64,000 bases of DNA from CAWIHA01 sp963835855 (GCA_963835855.1 CAWIHA010000039.1:33997-97996), one strand, 5' to 3'. Positions 54,462-63,958 are shown, counted from the first letter of the stretch. Program-made: numbers and translations. Notes: generated from the letters alone by a model not told the origin.

Positions 54462-55223
54462 TCAGGGCGCCTTTGCCAAACGGCAGCAACTCGTCGGGTG
54501 CTCCGGTGACTTTGGATTCGGGATTTTGTAGACTTCAATCCGGCCGAGCTCTACTGCCTTGTTGAATACTGTAGTTCTTTCAGCCTTGTCGCCCTCAAGG
54601 ATTGACTTTATGAAGTACGATACAGAAACGAAAGCTAATCGACCTTCCGTGGCCTCAAGCTTTGCGCACACCTCATCGACCGATATTCCCCCATCCTTCA
54701 GTCGTTGGGGTATCGCAGCCGCTTTTGCTGGGATGATCCCCAGAAGCTCTTCGACTGCACTGTAGCTGGAACCGACAAAGTTCTGCAAATCGCGGCTCGT
54801 GCTCGCACGAAGGCCAATGATGTGGACGCCCTTACCTCGTTGCTGCAGACGTTTCACCACTGGTATAAAATCGCGGTCCCCGCACACAAGCACAAACGTC
54901 GCGATATCGTCTTTGCTCCATGCCATCTCTTGGGCATCCAGGCTCATCTCTATGTCGGCAGCGTTCTTCCGGGTGCTATCGCTGTACATCTTGGAGAAAA
55001 CGTGGCGCGTCTCAACGTTGTTCCGTTGGAACTCCGTTTGAAGCCCGTGGAAATCCGGGTTGTCGAAGTCTGCGTATGCAGCAACGTACGACACATGGCC
55101 GAGTTGCCCCGCTCGCTCCCTCAGCACCGTAATGAACCGCGAGATTTCCGGCTCCAGGTTGTATTCGCGGACCATGGTCCAGTGAATGTTCTCATAGTCG
55201 ATGAACAACGCAACGTGAGACAC
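54462..55223 (-). CDS. NYN domain (LabA/DUF88-like) PIN-fold protein
   Basis: A 253-residue protein. The N-terminal NYN (PIN-like) domain shows the metal-site acidic residues: FIDYENIHW near residue 8, KNAADIEMSLDAQEM in the middle, and FVLVCGDRDFIPVV with GDxDF, then KGVHIIGL. LabA/NYN proteins are candidate RNases. The second half (about residues 165-250) looks like an OST-HTH/LOTUS-type winged helix, a weak resemblance. The start is a GTG at 55223 with AGGAGGGG about 10 bases upstream. It has no chromosomal partner gene and is AT-richer than its flanks. Confidence 0.82.
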   Translation of the reverse strand: MSHVALFIDYENIHWTMVREYNLEPEISRFITVLRERAGQLGHVSYVAAYADFDNPDFHGLQTEFQRNNVETRHVFSKMYSDSTRKNAADIEMSLDAQEMAWSKDDIATFVLVCGDRDFIPVVKRLQQRGKGVHIIGLRASTSRDLQNFVGSSYSAVEELLGIIPAKAAAIPQRLKDGGISVDEVCAKLEATEGRLAFVSVSYFIKSILEGDKAERTTVFNKAVELGRIEVYKIPNPKSPEHPTSCCRLAKAP

Positions 55224-55246
55224 GACCTCAGCCCCTCCTCAAAAGC

Positions 55247-55271
55247 AAAAAGGGTGGCTCAACGCCACCCC
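55247..55271 (-). terminator. Terminator-like hairpin in the leader of the NYN gene
   Basis: On the minus strand GGGTGGC pairs with GCCACCC across a 5-base loop and is followed by TTTTTGCTTTT. It lies about 25 bases before the GTG start, directly upstream of the ribosome binding site, where it could attenuate the gene or block read-through from the right. Confidence 0.55.
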
Positions 55272-55454
55272 TTAGCATAAATATTGTAAGTAGCCTAACC
55301 CAACCATCTTCCCATGGGTCGATTGCACCGTCAACATATTTTTAGGACGACAGTATTTAAGTTATTGATCCCAAAGGATAATGCTTCATGGCTCACACGT
55401 AATCCACAATCGCCTCCCCTGTCGCGAGGGTGGCCGCCACGCCCAACAAGCGAG

Positions 55455-55475
55455 GGGCACAGATTTAGCGCACTA
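55455..55475 (-). repeat. Right terminal inverted repeat of the NYN element
   Basis: Read on the minus strand: TAGTGCGCTAAATCTGTG then CCC. It matches the other element ends in the window. Confidence 0.78.
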
Positions 55476-55495
55476 CCTTCGCTTCCGGACGAGCT

Positions 55496-56416
55496 TCAAG
55501 ACTTCATCTTTTCGTGTTCGGCGTTGAACTCGCAGCCAATGAAAGCGATGATCGCAAGCACGTACATCCACACCAGCAGCAGGATGACGGCCGCGATGCT
55601 TCCGTAAAGGACGTTATAACGCGCGATGTTCCGCACGTACCAGGCGAACAGAAGGGTCGCTACAAGCCAGAGCGCCGTCGCAACCACCGCGCCGCGCCAG
55701 ACCCGGCGCCAGCGCTGAGGCCGGTTCGGGCCGAAGTAATAGAGGACCGTCGCTCCGGAAACGATGGCGCCCAGGGCGATCACGTACCGCGTCATCCAGC
55801 TCAGCACCAAGAGCCAGCCGCGGATCTCGGCGTCTATTGGCAACAGGCCCAGCCGGTGCAGAGCGGAGTGTTCGATGCGCGTGCCGAACAGGATCAAAGC
55901 GGAGGCGCCCACCACCGGAATGGCCGCCGAAATAACCAGCGCGAGCGCGAGCGCGCGCTCGGGTAGGAAGGCCCGATCGCTCGGGACGCGGTACGCGTCT
56001 CTGAATCCTTCCATCAGGCTCACAATCACACCCGAGCCCGCCCACATCGACACCAGCATTCCCGTCACGGGCAGCAGGAAGGGCTGTTTGCCGCGAACGG
56101 CAAAATAATAGAAGACGAGGTCCTGAGTTCCGGGCGGCAGGATCTCTGACAAAAAGTTATACATCTGCCGGGTAACGAAATCCGCGCGGAAGTGGAGCAG
56201 GATGGTTGCGGCGGTTGCGAGCGTTGGGAAAAACGCGAGCAATGCGGAGTAGGCTGCGCCCTTGGCGGTGCTCAGGCACCCGTCGCGATACGTCGAGACC
56301 AGCGCCCGCCGGAAGATCGTGAAGAACACGCGGACCCTCAGCGGCAGAGCGCCCGCACTCCTTCTTGCAGGCGGCCGGCGGCGGCGTTTCAAGAGCTTGG
56401 TAGCGCCGAGAGGCAT
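55496..56416 (-). CDS. YihY/BrkB family inner-membrane protein
   Basis: A 306-residue protein with about six hydrophobic helices. Family segments are GAAYSALLAFFPTLATAA near the N-terminus, SMWAGSGVIVSLMEGFRDAY, YYFGPNRPQRWRRVWRGAVV and the final YGSIAAVILLLVWMYVLAI with GCEFNAEHEK. The role of this family is unclear; a transport or envelope function is usually assumed. The ATG at 56416 is chosen as the first after the overlap with glpD. The right end of the NYN element lies 20 bases past the stop. Confidence 0.9.
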   Translation of the reverse strand: MPLGATKLLKRRRRPPARRSAGALPLRVRVFFTIFRRALVSTYRDGCLSTAKGAAYSALLAFFPTLATAATILLHFRADFVTRQMYNFLSEILPPGTQDLVFYYFAVRGKQPFLLPVTGMLVSMWAGSGVIVSLMEGFRDAYRVPSDRAFLPERALALALVISAAIPVVGASALILFGTRIEHSALHRLGLLPIDAEIRGWLLVLSWMTRYVIALGAIVSGATVLYYFGPNRPQRWRRVWRGAVVATALWLVATLLFAWYVRNIARYNVLYGSIAAVILLLVWMYVLAIIAFIGCEFNAEHEKMKS

Positions 56417-57828
56417 AAAACCAGATCGATTTCCTGTTCCGTGCGCCGGTCGTCCCAACCGAGATGATGCGCCATCTGCTGAGCGTACCGCGCCAGCCGC
56501 TCCCGATTCCACTTTTGTTCATAGCCCCAATAAGTGGAAACAAAGAACAGGTCGGCGAGGCGCTGCGCCATTTCACGGCGGACGGCGAAGGCGATCCGCT
56601 CCTCGCGCGCCGCGGGCGGGTGTTCGATGGCAAGCGGAGTGCGGGCCGTCAAGTGGATGTGCGAGAGTGTGGGCGCGACTTCGCGGCAGACGAGGTCGGC
56701 CGCCTCTTCGCTCATCCGCCGATAGGTCGTGTACTTGCCCCCGGCGACGCGCAGGATGCCATCCGGCGTGTTCCAGATGCGGTGCTCGCGGCTCGCGTGA
56801 GTGGGCGACACGGCCTCGTCTTGGAGTAGCGGGCGCAGCGCGCTGTAGGCGGCGATTGGCGTGCGGTCTGCGCCCGGAAACAGCCGCTTGACTACGCCGA
56901 GAAGATAGCGCATTTCATCAGCCGAGATCCTCACGTCGTCCGGCGTACCGTCGTGATCGACGTTGGTGGTGCCGACCAGGCTCAGCTCGCCCGATTCGCC
57001 CCAGGGCATTATGAATACGATCCGGCCGGATTCATCGAACCACGCGACAGCGCAACCGCCTGCCGTGACGCGCGGGAGGATAATGTGCGAGCCGCGCACC
57101 AGCCGCAGCGCACCGTTGTGGCTCCACGGGCCGGTGGCATCGACGAGCTTTCGCGCGCGCGCCTCGAACTTCTCGCCGGTGAGCGCGTCGGAAAGTGCTA
57201 TGCGCCACACCCCCGGCTCGCGCTCCCAAGCCTCCGCGCGCACGTAATTGGCGGCGGCCGCGCCGTTTGCCATCGCATCGAACACGTTCGCCAGCACAAA
57301 GCGGGCGGAGTTGACGCGGCAATCGTAGAACAATGCCGCGGAAACCAAACCCTCGGACGCCAGTTTCGGCTCCATGGCCAGCGCCTCATCGCGCGAGAGG
57401 CCGCGGTGCTGGCCAACATTCTTGCGGCCCGCCAGAATATCGTACAAAACCAGCCCACTTCGGTAATAGAGCTGCTCGAAGCGGCTGTAGAACGGAAGCA
57501 GGAACCGAAGCGGCGCGACCGGGCCGGGAGCGAGATCCCTGAGCAGTGCGCGTTCGCGCAGCGATTCGTGCACCAGCCCGAACTTCAGGTTTCTCAGGTA
57601 CCGCAGACCCCCGTGGATCAACTGCGAGTTCTTACCGCTCGTGCCGGAGGCGAAGTGGCGCTGCTCGACCAAACCCACTCTCAGCGGCACACCACCGTGT
57701 CGGTCCCGCAGACAAAGGTCGCGCGCGATTCCCGCGCCGTTGATGCCTCCGCCGAGCACAAGCACGTCCATGGTTTCAGCCTTGAGACGTTCGATGTTGA
57801 GCCGCCGGCTTTCGGGCGAGGGCACCAC
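56389..57828 (-). CDS. glpD: Glycerol-3-phosphate dehydrogenase/oxidase
   Basis: A 479-residue FAD enzyme that oxidises sn-glycerol 3-phosphate to dihydroxyacetone phosphate and passes electrons to quinone. The FAD motif VLVLGGGINGAGIARDL is at about residues 22-38. FASGTSGKNSQLIHGGLRYL, DATGPWSHNG, VGTTNVDHDG and VAGGKYTTYRRMSEEAAD are the standard GlpD signatures. The C-terminal domain is shortened compared with E. coli GlpD. Its last 28 bases overlap the start of yihY. The start at 57828 is chosen on position; no strong ribosome binding site is seen. Confidence 0.92.
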   Translation of the reverse strand: MVPSPESRRLNIERLKAETMDVLVLGGGINGAGIARDLCLRDRHGGVPLRVGLVEQRHFASGTSGKNSQLIHGGLRYLRNLKFGLVHESLRERALLRDLAPGPVAPLRFLLPFYSRFEQLYYRSGLVLYDILAGRKNVGQHRGLSRDEALAMEPKLASEGLVSAALFYDCRVNSARFVLANVFDAMANGAAAANYVRAEAWEREPGVWRIALSDALTGEKFEARARKLVDATGPWSHNGALRLVRGSHIILPRVTAGGCAVAWFDESGRIVFIMPWGESGELSLVGTTNVDHDGTPDDVRISADEMRYLLGVVKRLFPGADRTPIAAYSALRPLLQDEAVSPTHASREHRIWNTPDGILRVAGGKYTTYRRMSEEAADLVCREVAPTLSHIHLTARTPLAIEHPPAAREERIAFAVRREMAQRLADLFFVSTYWGYEQKWNRERLARYAQQMAHHLGWDDRRTEQEIDLVLCLSALPSS

Positions 57829-58248
57829 TCACAGTGTAGCCGCGCAGATGAGTGCGGTGGTCCCTCAAAAAACCTGCTGTGGGAAATCTGTTATCCTGAA
57901 TTTTGTTTCGATAGAGGCGCGGAAGCCATGAGTAGCCGGGCGGCGGTTCCGGGGAGCACGGACGCCCGTGTGAAAGGGGCAATCAGATTCCGCCGAAATC
58001 GCGCTGTGGCCACACGCAGTGCGGTTGGGGGGTAAGGTTAAGACCTGCCCACTGTCATTCGAGCGCGGATTGCGCCAGCTTGCGGCCTCGGGCCGGCAGG
58101 CGCAGCCGCGAGGACCAGGAGACGGTCCAGCTTTGTTTCCTGGGGAGCCCGGATGGAGCGCTATCGAAGGGAACTCGTCGCCACTCCCTCCGCATCCGCT
58201 CCACTCCAGATTGCAAACGGGCAACGCGTTGAAGCGGTAGAAACCGCC
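57829..58248. other. Divergent intergenic region between glpD and the M20 peptidase gene
   Basis: No gene, RNA or repeat was recognised with confidence in these 420 bases. The upstream extension of the M20 frame (58153-58248) lacks family motifs. Confidence 0.4.
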
Positions 58249-59165
58249 ATGAACATATTCGAACTGACGAAAACGCTGGTCGATATCGAATCGATCACGA
58301 ACCACGAGAGAGAGGTTGGCGTTTGGCTGCTCGACTATCTCTCGGCTCTGGCGGTGCGCACGGGCGGCCGGGTTGAGGCGATGGAAGTCGAGCCCGGCCG
58401 CTTCAACGTCTTCGCCTGCTGGGGCCAGCCGCTTGTGACGCTTTCGACGCACATGGATATCGTGCCTCCGTTTTTTTCCTCGCGCGAGGACGATGGCTTC
58501 ATCTACGGCCGCGGCGCCTGCGATGCCAAGGGGATCATGGCCGCGATGATTGGCGCGGCGGAGAAGCTGCTCGAAGAAGGACGGTGCAATTTCGGCCTGC
58601 TGTTCGTCGCCGGCGAGGAGCGCAACAGCGCCGGAGCGCTGGCGGCGGCGCGCCAGAACCGCGGGTCGCGGTTTCTGATCAACGGCGAGCCGACGGAAAA
58701 CAAGCTCGCGCTGGGCTCCAAAGGCACGCTGCGTTACGAGATCGTCGCGCACGGGCGCATGGCGCACTCGGCGTATCCGGAGCTTGGCGAATCGGCCATC
58801 GAGAAACTCTTGGATGTGCTCGAACAAGTTCGCCGCATCCCGCTGCCCGAAGATCCCGTGCTCGGCCGGAGTACGCTGAACATCGGCACGATCTCGGGTG
58901 GCTGTGCACCGAACGTGATTCCGGATAAGGCGCGCGCCGAAGTCATGATCCGGCTTGTGAGCGGCGCCGACCCGATCCGGAGGCGGTCCATCGCGCCGCC
59001 CGGGGCCGCGCCGAGGCGATTGAAGTGTTCGCGGCGCCGGCCATACGGCTCAATTCGCTCGGCGACTTGCCGACCACCGTGGTTTCGTTCACCACCGATA
59101 TCCCGGCCTTCGGCAACACGTGGGGCGAACCATTTCTGATCGGGCCCGGCAGCATTCACTTTGCG
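58249..59165 (+). pseudogene. M20 family peptidase/deacetylase, frameshifted and cut off at the contig junction
   Basis: Zinc-dependent M20 hydrolase, ArgE/DapE-like. TLSTHMDIVPPFF supplies the first metal His and Asp, IYGRGACDAKGIMAAM the bridging Asp, and FVAGEERNSAG the catalytic Glu pair. A dimerisation lid with HGRMAHSAYPELGESA follows. Near 58978-58985 the frame shifts (DPI to EAVHRAARGRAEAIEV). The protein continues through SFTTDIPAFGNTWGEP and IGPGSIHFA and then stops matching at about 59160, where the conserved C-terminal Glu/Lys helix should follow. The remaining sequence is GT9 coding in the opposite direction. Confidence 0.8.
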
Positions 59166-59175
59166 CGCCACGGGC
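59154..59175. other. Junction where two unrelated genes are joined
   Basis: Left of about 59160 the plus strand encodes the M20 peptidase (GSIHFA at 59151-59165). Right of about 59164 the minus strand encodes a GT9 glycosyltransferase (its FFARGA ends here). Both genes are cut within conserved domains. A short GCGCGCCA lies at the join. Confidence 0.7.
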
Positions 59176-59388
59176 GAAAAAGCCCGCCAAGCCGCGCGCT
59201 TCAATCGGTCGCACGCGGTCCGCCAGACCACCCGCCACCGCGAGTTGGGCGATATGCGGATAACCGAGCACCTCAAGGTGCGCGTGGGGAAACTGGCGGC
59301 GCAAGGCGGCAATGGCTGGCAACGTGAGAATGAAATCGCCGATGGCCCCGCCGCGAATGACCAGGATTTTGGGTTTGATCGCGCTCAC
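59163..59388 (-). pseudogene. GT9 (heptosyltransferase-like) glycosyltransferase, N-terminal fragment
   Basis: From a GTG at 59388 that overlaps the stop of the upstream membrane protein gene, the product reads VSAIKPKILVIRGGAIGDFI followed by LTLPAIAALRRQFPHAHLEV. This is the N-terminal acceptor domain of ADP-heptose:LPS heptosyltransferase-like proteins. Only about 75 residues remain before the junction at about 59163; the donor-binding C-terminal domain is absent. Confidence 0.7.
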
Positions 59389-59938
59389 ATCGCCCGAAAG
59401 GCGGTCAGGCCGAGAAGCATCACGAACACCGCGAACGCCAGACGGATACTGCTGCCGATGCGGATGCGTGCTTCCGTTGCCGTCGCCCAGTTTAAAATGT
59501 CGCGCAGTTTCCACGGCGTGATGGTGAACCAGATGCCCGCGACGACGAGCAGGTAGGCCCAAATTTGAATCACGAGCACAAATCGCGATTCGCCCAGATG
59601 CGGGCGTCCGGTATCCACCATCAATTTCGCCAGCAGCAACATCAGGACCGCCAGGCCGCGCACGGCCAGAAAGTCCTGCACAAAAATGCACGCCAAAATT
59701 CCCACCGCCATAAAACCGGCCATCATATACGGTTTAAAAGCCGAGAAATCCGCGATCGGTTCGACGTTCACGTTCCACACAAACCACGCCGTGGCCAACA
59801 GCATCAACCCGCAGCCAATCGGCAACGAACGCGGAAATTGCGCGCGGCGGCGGCGAATTGCGCCGGTTTGGTCAAACCGTAAATTTGCGGCACGCTCACG
59901 CCCAAGCCGAGCAAGATGGACAACAGCGACAATCTCAT
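59385..59938 (-). CDS. Multi-helix membrane protein of unknown function, one frameshift
   Basis: Starts MRLSLLSILLGLGVSVPQIY at 59938. The frame breaks near 59835-59845 (between AAARNF and PRSLPIGCG), and then four to five hydrophobic helices follow to a stop at 59385. Length after correction is about 184 residues. Its stop overlaps the GT9 start (ATGTGA), so the two form an operon. I recall similar proteins next to GT9 genes in Verrucomicrobia, an inference without search. Confidence 0.5.
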
Positions 59939-60004
59939 GGTGAAAAGCTAACCACGAATGGACACAAAAGGACACGAAAAATTCAATCTGGACAATCCAT
60001 TATG

Positions 60005-60087
60005 GCTACAAATTCACATTCGCCGGGTCGCCGTAAAGCGTGAAGGAGCCGGCACGGGTGATTTTCACATCCTAGAGCTGGCCGCGA
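60005..60087 (-). repeat. Second copy of the miaB 3' end (83 bp, decayed)
   Basis: Matches 60616-60698 at 76-77 of 83 positions. It encodes a second version of the miaB C-terminal residues, ending in the same stop, but carries a TAG in place of the Met codon, so it is non-coding. Upstream, 59939-60004 contains ACCACGAATGGACAC-type sequence that recalls repeats common in Verrucomicrobia. Confidence 0.85.
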
Positions 60088-60091
60088 AGAG

Positions 60092-60423
60092 CTAAAAACG
60101 CAGTTGGATTTGATTTGCCCAGACTTGTTTGATGCGTTGCGCGTCGCCGCTTGAAAGCGCGCCCAATTTGCGGCGCAACAAGTTTTGTTCAAGGCAATCC
60201 AGGCGTGACAGGCGGATAGTGGACGCGACGCGCAAACCTTCCGGCCTGCCAGTTCTGCAAAAGCACGTCGCTTGGAGAACGCGCTGCCGCCGAAGTTACT
60301 GCTGCAACCACCGCATCGCCGGCATCCAGCCAGAGCACAAGAACGGGAAGGAGTTTTCGAGGCGCTGCCATCGGTGAACGGAATGTCCGCCAGCCAGCAG
60401 ATTTCACCGGGCGATGGCGTCAT
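60092..60423 (-). CDS. MazF/PemK-like toxin, two frameshifts
   Basis: The start reads MTPSPGEIC then WLADIPFTDGSASK. This is followed in the next frame by PVLVLWLDAGDAVVAAVTSA and SPSDVLLQNWQA, and in the third by GLRVASTIRLSRLDCLEQNL to a stop at 60092. The whole matches PemK/MazF-like mRNA interferases of about 110 residues, including the conserved SxxRLxRLxxLE helix. Single extra bases near 60355 and 60241 break the frame. The toxin start overlaps the antitoxin gene by 20 bases, a normal operon arrangement. Confidence 0.68.
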
Positions 60424-60577
60424 CGTATAACCCTTCGTCCTCGGGAGCGTAGCTGTTCAGAAAAGCACTGTGGTCGCGGATGGCTGTTGCGCGCTGCTGT
60501 ATCCACGCGGCAAGTTCCGCCAAATTTTCCGCCGGAAGTTGCTCGATGAGTTGTTCAATTTCTTCCACTTTACTCAT
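60404..60577 (-). CDS. Small antitoxin-like protein upstream of the MazF-like gene
   Basis: An intact 57-residue protein starting MSKVEEIEQLIEQLPAENLA. The leading KVEEIEQLIEQLP helix with the following acidic tail is typical of small antitoxins paired with PemK-type toxins. It overlaps the toxin gene by 20 bases. No clear ribosome binding site. It begins 39 bases after the miaB stop codon and probably shares its transcript. Confidence 0.6.
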   Translation of the reverse strand: MSKVEEIEQLIEQLPAENLAELAAWIQQRATAIRDHSAFLNSYAPEDEGLYDDAIAR

Positions 60578-60615
60578 GGCATTAATTTATGCTGCGTTGC
60601 CCATTGAGGCAAGAC

Positions 60616-60698
60616 GCTACAAATTCACAATCGCCGGGTCGCCGTAGAGCGTGAAGGAGCCGGCGCGGGTGATTTTCACGTCCATGAGCTGGCCGCGA
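60616..60698 (-). repeat. First copy of the 83-bp repeat, the native miaB 3' end
   Basis: Encodes the miaB C-terminus (RGQLMDVKITRAGSFTLYG and the last residues) and its stop. About 92 percent identical to 60005-60087. The two copies bracket the toxin-antitoxin pair with a 611-base offset. Confidence 0.88.
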
Positions 60699-62027
60699 TG
60701 CTCCCGTCCGCGCCATCGAACACCACAATCTTGTTGCAGCGCGTCCGGCCGGTCATCCGCGCCGGATTTTTTTTGCTCGGCCCTTCGACAAGAATCTGCG
60801 TCCGCCGCCCGATGAACGCATCGTATTTGCGCTTGCCGATTTCATTGATCGTTTCGAGCAGGCGATGATTGCGTTCCTCGCGGATTTTTTGCGGCACCTG
60901 GTCCGGGCATTTCAGCCGCGGGCGTGTCGCGGCGCTGCGAGTATTTGAAAATGTAGGCGTTGTCGAATTGCACTTCGCGCGCGAGCGAAAGGGTCTGCTC
61001 GAAGTCGTCCTCGGTTTCGCCGGGAAAGCCGACAATGATGTCGGTCGTGATGCCGATGTCCGGCTGGGCGCGGCGCAATTTTTTGACGATGCCGAGGAAG
61101 CGTTCGCGCGTGTAGCCGCGGTGCATCAATTTCAAGACGCGATCGCTGCCGCTTTGGACGGGCAGGTGCGCGCTCTCGACGAGCTTGGGCAGCCGCGCGT
61201 AGGCCTGAATCAAATCGTCGCCGTAGCCTTTCGGATGCGGCGCAGTGAAACGGATGCGTTCCAGCCCTTCGATTTCGTGGACGGCGTCGAGGAGTTGGAC
61301 GAAGGGAGATGTTTTTTTTGTGGTCGAGGGACGCGCTGACGTGCGCGTCCTGGCCGAGCGCGCCACGCGCCGACTCGTCACCGAATTTCGCGTTTGCCGT
61401 AGCTGGTGACGATCTGGCCGAGCAACGTGATTTCCTTCACGCCCTGTGACACGAGCTGGCGGCACTCGGCCACGATGTCGGGAATGCTGCGGCTGCGTTC
61501 CTCGCCACGCGTGTAAGGCACGATGCAGAAGGTGCAATACTGGTTGCAGCCTTGCATGATGCTGACAAAGGCGGTGACGGATTTTTGCGCGTTGCCGTTG
61601 AGCAAATGCTCGCGAATGGTCGCTTCGCTGCCCGGCTCTTCCGCCACGTCCACGATTTTTTCGCGCGGCCGGCAAGGATTTCGTCGAGGTAATCCGCCGC
61701 GTGATGAAATTTTTGCGTGCCGAGGACGAGGTCCACGTCCGGCAGGCGGTCAATGAGTTCCTGTCCGCGGCTTTGCGCCATGCAACCCATGAAACCGAGC
61801 ACGACCTCCGGACGGTGCTTGCGCACATCCGCCGCGATGTTTTGCATTTTGCCAATCGCCTTTTGCTCCGCGAAATCGCGCACGCTGCAGGTGTTCAGCA
61901 AAATCACGTCGGCGACCGCCTCGGATGGCGCGAGGGTGTAACCCTTGGCCACGAGCTGGGCGGCGACGGCTTCGCTGTCGCGTTCGTTCATCTGGCAGCC
62001 GTAAGTTTTGATGAAAACACTTGGCAT
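60617..62027 (-). CDS. miaB: tRNA-2-methylthio-N6-dimethylallyladenosine synthase, multiple frameshifts
   Basis: Methylthiolation of tRNA A37. The N-terminal UPF0004 domain has FIKTYGCQMNERDSEAVAAQ, LLNTCSVRDFAEQ and GFMGCMAQSRG, giving three cluster Cys. The radical-SAM motif CNQYCTFCIVPYTRGEE and FVQLLDAVHEIEGLERIRFT, ESAHLPVQSGSDRVLKLMHR and IIVGFPGETEDDF follow. A TRAM domain ends the protein. All motifs survive, but in at least four frames, with breaks near 61600, 61380, 60900 and 60700. Length after correction is near the usual 450 residues. The clustering of breaks suggests sequence errors rather than decay. Confidence 0.85.
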
Positions 62028-62324
62028 GATGTTTCAGATAAGCAGGATACTTTGAGGCGATGCGGCGTTGGAAAGTGAATCCGTCCGGGGCAACGGAAAG
62101 GCCGAACTGGCACGCCAGCGGGCAACAGGATGATCGGTCTGGGTCCCGTCCGCCTGGCGGGACGGCAACAGGAGTGCCGCGTTAACCGCCGGAAGGGGGA
62201 CACAAACGCCAGCAGTATTGAGTGCGCTCGACGCAACCCACTTGCAGCGGGGAGACAACCCTGTATCTTTTTCCGAGGCGGCAGATTGATCGGGTTTGCG
62301 CTCCGGCGTGGACTGAATCGCACT
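62028..62324. other. Divergent intergenic region between miaB and the phosphatase gene
   Basis: No gene was recognised; open frames here lack motifs. It should hold the divergent promoters. Confidence 0.35.
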
Positions 62325-63958
62325 ATGGAATTTGAACCACTGAAAGTTTTGCTCGTTGGCAACGACGCGCGTTTTGCGCACGGCGTCGCGGAAATGCTGC
62401 GCGCGAGCGGCGGAGCGACCGAAGTCGCCACGGTTCCGACTTTGGAAGCCGGGCTGGCTGAATTGGCGGCCCATTCATACCACGCCATTTTGTTTGAACT
62501 CCCATCCGCAAACGCCGCCGGTCTGTTCCAAGTCACGCAGCTCACCCTCAAAATCCCGCGTCTGCCGGTCGTGGTGTTCGGTCCGGCAAATGACGGGATA
62601 TTCGGGGCGGAAATCATCCGGGCGGGCGCGCAGGATTATCTGACCAAAGATGAAATTGAGCCGCGCGCGCTGCAACATGCCCTTCGCTGTGCGATTGAAC
62701 GCCAGCATGAACACAACGCGCTGATTGAGGAAAAAGACAATTACTACGGCATTTTCGACCATCTGGTGGAAGGCGTTTTTCGCACGACGCCGGACGGGCA
62801 TTATTTGCTGGCGAACGTGGCGCTGGCGCGGATTTACGGCTACGAATCGCCGGTGGAATTGATGGCGAGCATCAAGGACATCGCGAGCCGGCTTTATGTG
62901 GAACCGGGCCGGCGCGAGGAGTTCGTCCGGCTGATGCAGGAACATGACACGCTGAGCGGTTTTGAGTCGAAAATTTACCGCAAGGACGGGACCATCATCT
63001 GGATTTCGGAAAATTGCCGGGCGGTGCGCGGACGCGCTGGGCCGATTGCTCTACTACGAAGGCACGGTCGAGGACATCACCGAACGCAAGCTGGCCGAGG
63101 AGCAGATGCGCCGCGCAACCAACGAGTTGTCCCGCAGCCGGGAGGAACTGCGCACCAAAAACCAATCGATGGAGGAAAATCTCCGCATGGCGCGCGAAAT
63201 CCAACAGGCGATGCTGCCGCAGCAATACCCGTCGTTTCCCCGGCAACGTTCCGCCGGCGCAAAGCGCCTTCCAATTTGTCCATCGCTACCAGCCGGCCGA
63301 GACGTGAGCGGCGATTTTTTCAGCGTGTCCGCGCTGTCGGACAACGAGGCGGCGGTGTTCATCTGCGATGTGACCGGCCACGGTGTGCGCGCCGCGCTCG
63401 TGACGGCGATGATCCGGGCGCTGGCCGAGGAACTGAATCCACTGGCGCGCGGGCCGGGAAATTTTCTGCGCAAGCTCAATTCGGACTTGTGCAACATCCT
63501 CGGGCGACCGGTTCGCCGATGCTGACGACGGCGTTTTATCTGGTGGCCAACTGGCGGACGGGGGTGGTGCGGTTTGCCAACGCGGGCCATCCCAAGCCGT
63601 TGCTGGTGCGGCGGGCCACGGGGCGCATCGAGCCGCTGGCCAATGGCTCGGGCCGCGGCGAACCGGCGCTGGGCCTGTTTGAAGATCCGCCGTATCAAAC
63701 CAGCGAGTTCACAATGCGCCGGGGGATTTCTTCATGTTGTTCACGGACGGCCTTTACGAGGTGCAGGGGCTAAATGAGGAATTGTATTCGCCGGAACGGG
63801 TGATGCTGGACCTGCAACGCCTGTTGTCCAAACCGACGGGGGAAATGTTTGACGCGCTGCTGGAAGGCATCCGCGGGTTTTCGGTGGACCACGAATTCGG
63901 AGACGACGTGTGCCTCGTGGGGATGGAGTTTGCCGGAAAGCCCGCTTTGAAAAGTTGA
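62325..63958 (+). CDS. Response-regulator/PAS/PP2C (SpoIIE-type) phosphatase, several frameshifts
   Basis: Signalling protein with a divergent receiver domain first (about residues 5-120; LKVLLVGNDARFAHGVAEML and the YLTKDEIEP end). A PAS domain with a PAC tail follows (IFDHLVEGVFRTTPDGHYLL, TVEDITERKLAEEQMR), a coiled coil, then a SpoIIE/PP2C domain (MAREIQQAMLPQQYPSFP, VSGDFFSVSALSDN, FICDVTGHGVRAALVTAM, FANAGHPKPLL, LFTDGLYEVQGLN, FGDDVCLVGMEF). Metal-site Asp residues are visible in GDFF, CDVTGHG, TDG and DD. Breaks occur near 63020, 63240, 63300, 63505 and 63722. The ATG at 62325 starts at the receiver. A partner anti-sigma factor or antagonist is not in view. Confidence 0.75.

Larger units (their letters stand above)
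54318..55488. mobile_element. Second inverted-repeat element, carrying an NYN-domain gene
   Basis: Terminal inverted repeats at 54328-54350 and 55455-55475 share an 18-base perfect core, TAGTGCGCTAAATCTGTG, and then GTGCCC or CCC. They lie between near-identical flanking repeats: TTCGCTTCGG at 54318-54327 and TTCGCTTCCGG at 55478-55488. Eight bases are identical, as in an imperfect target duplication. The ends match those of the element at 1.4-4.7 kb. The only gene inside is the NYN protein, with no transposase. The insertion sits between uvrB and yihY. Confidence 0.68.
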
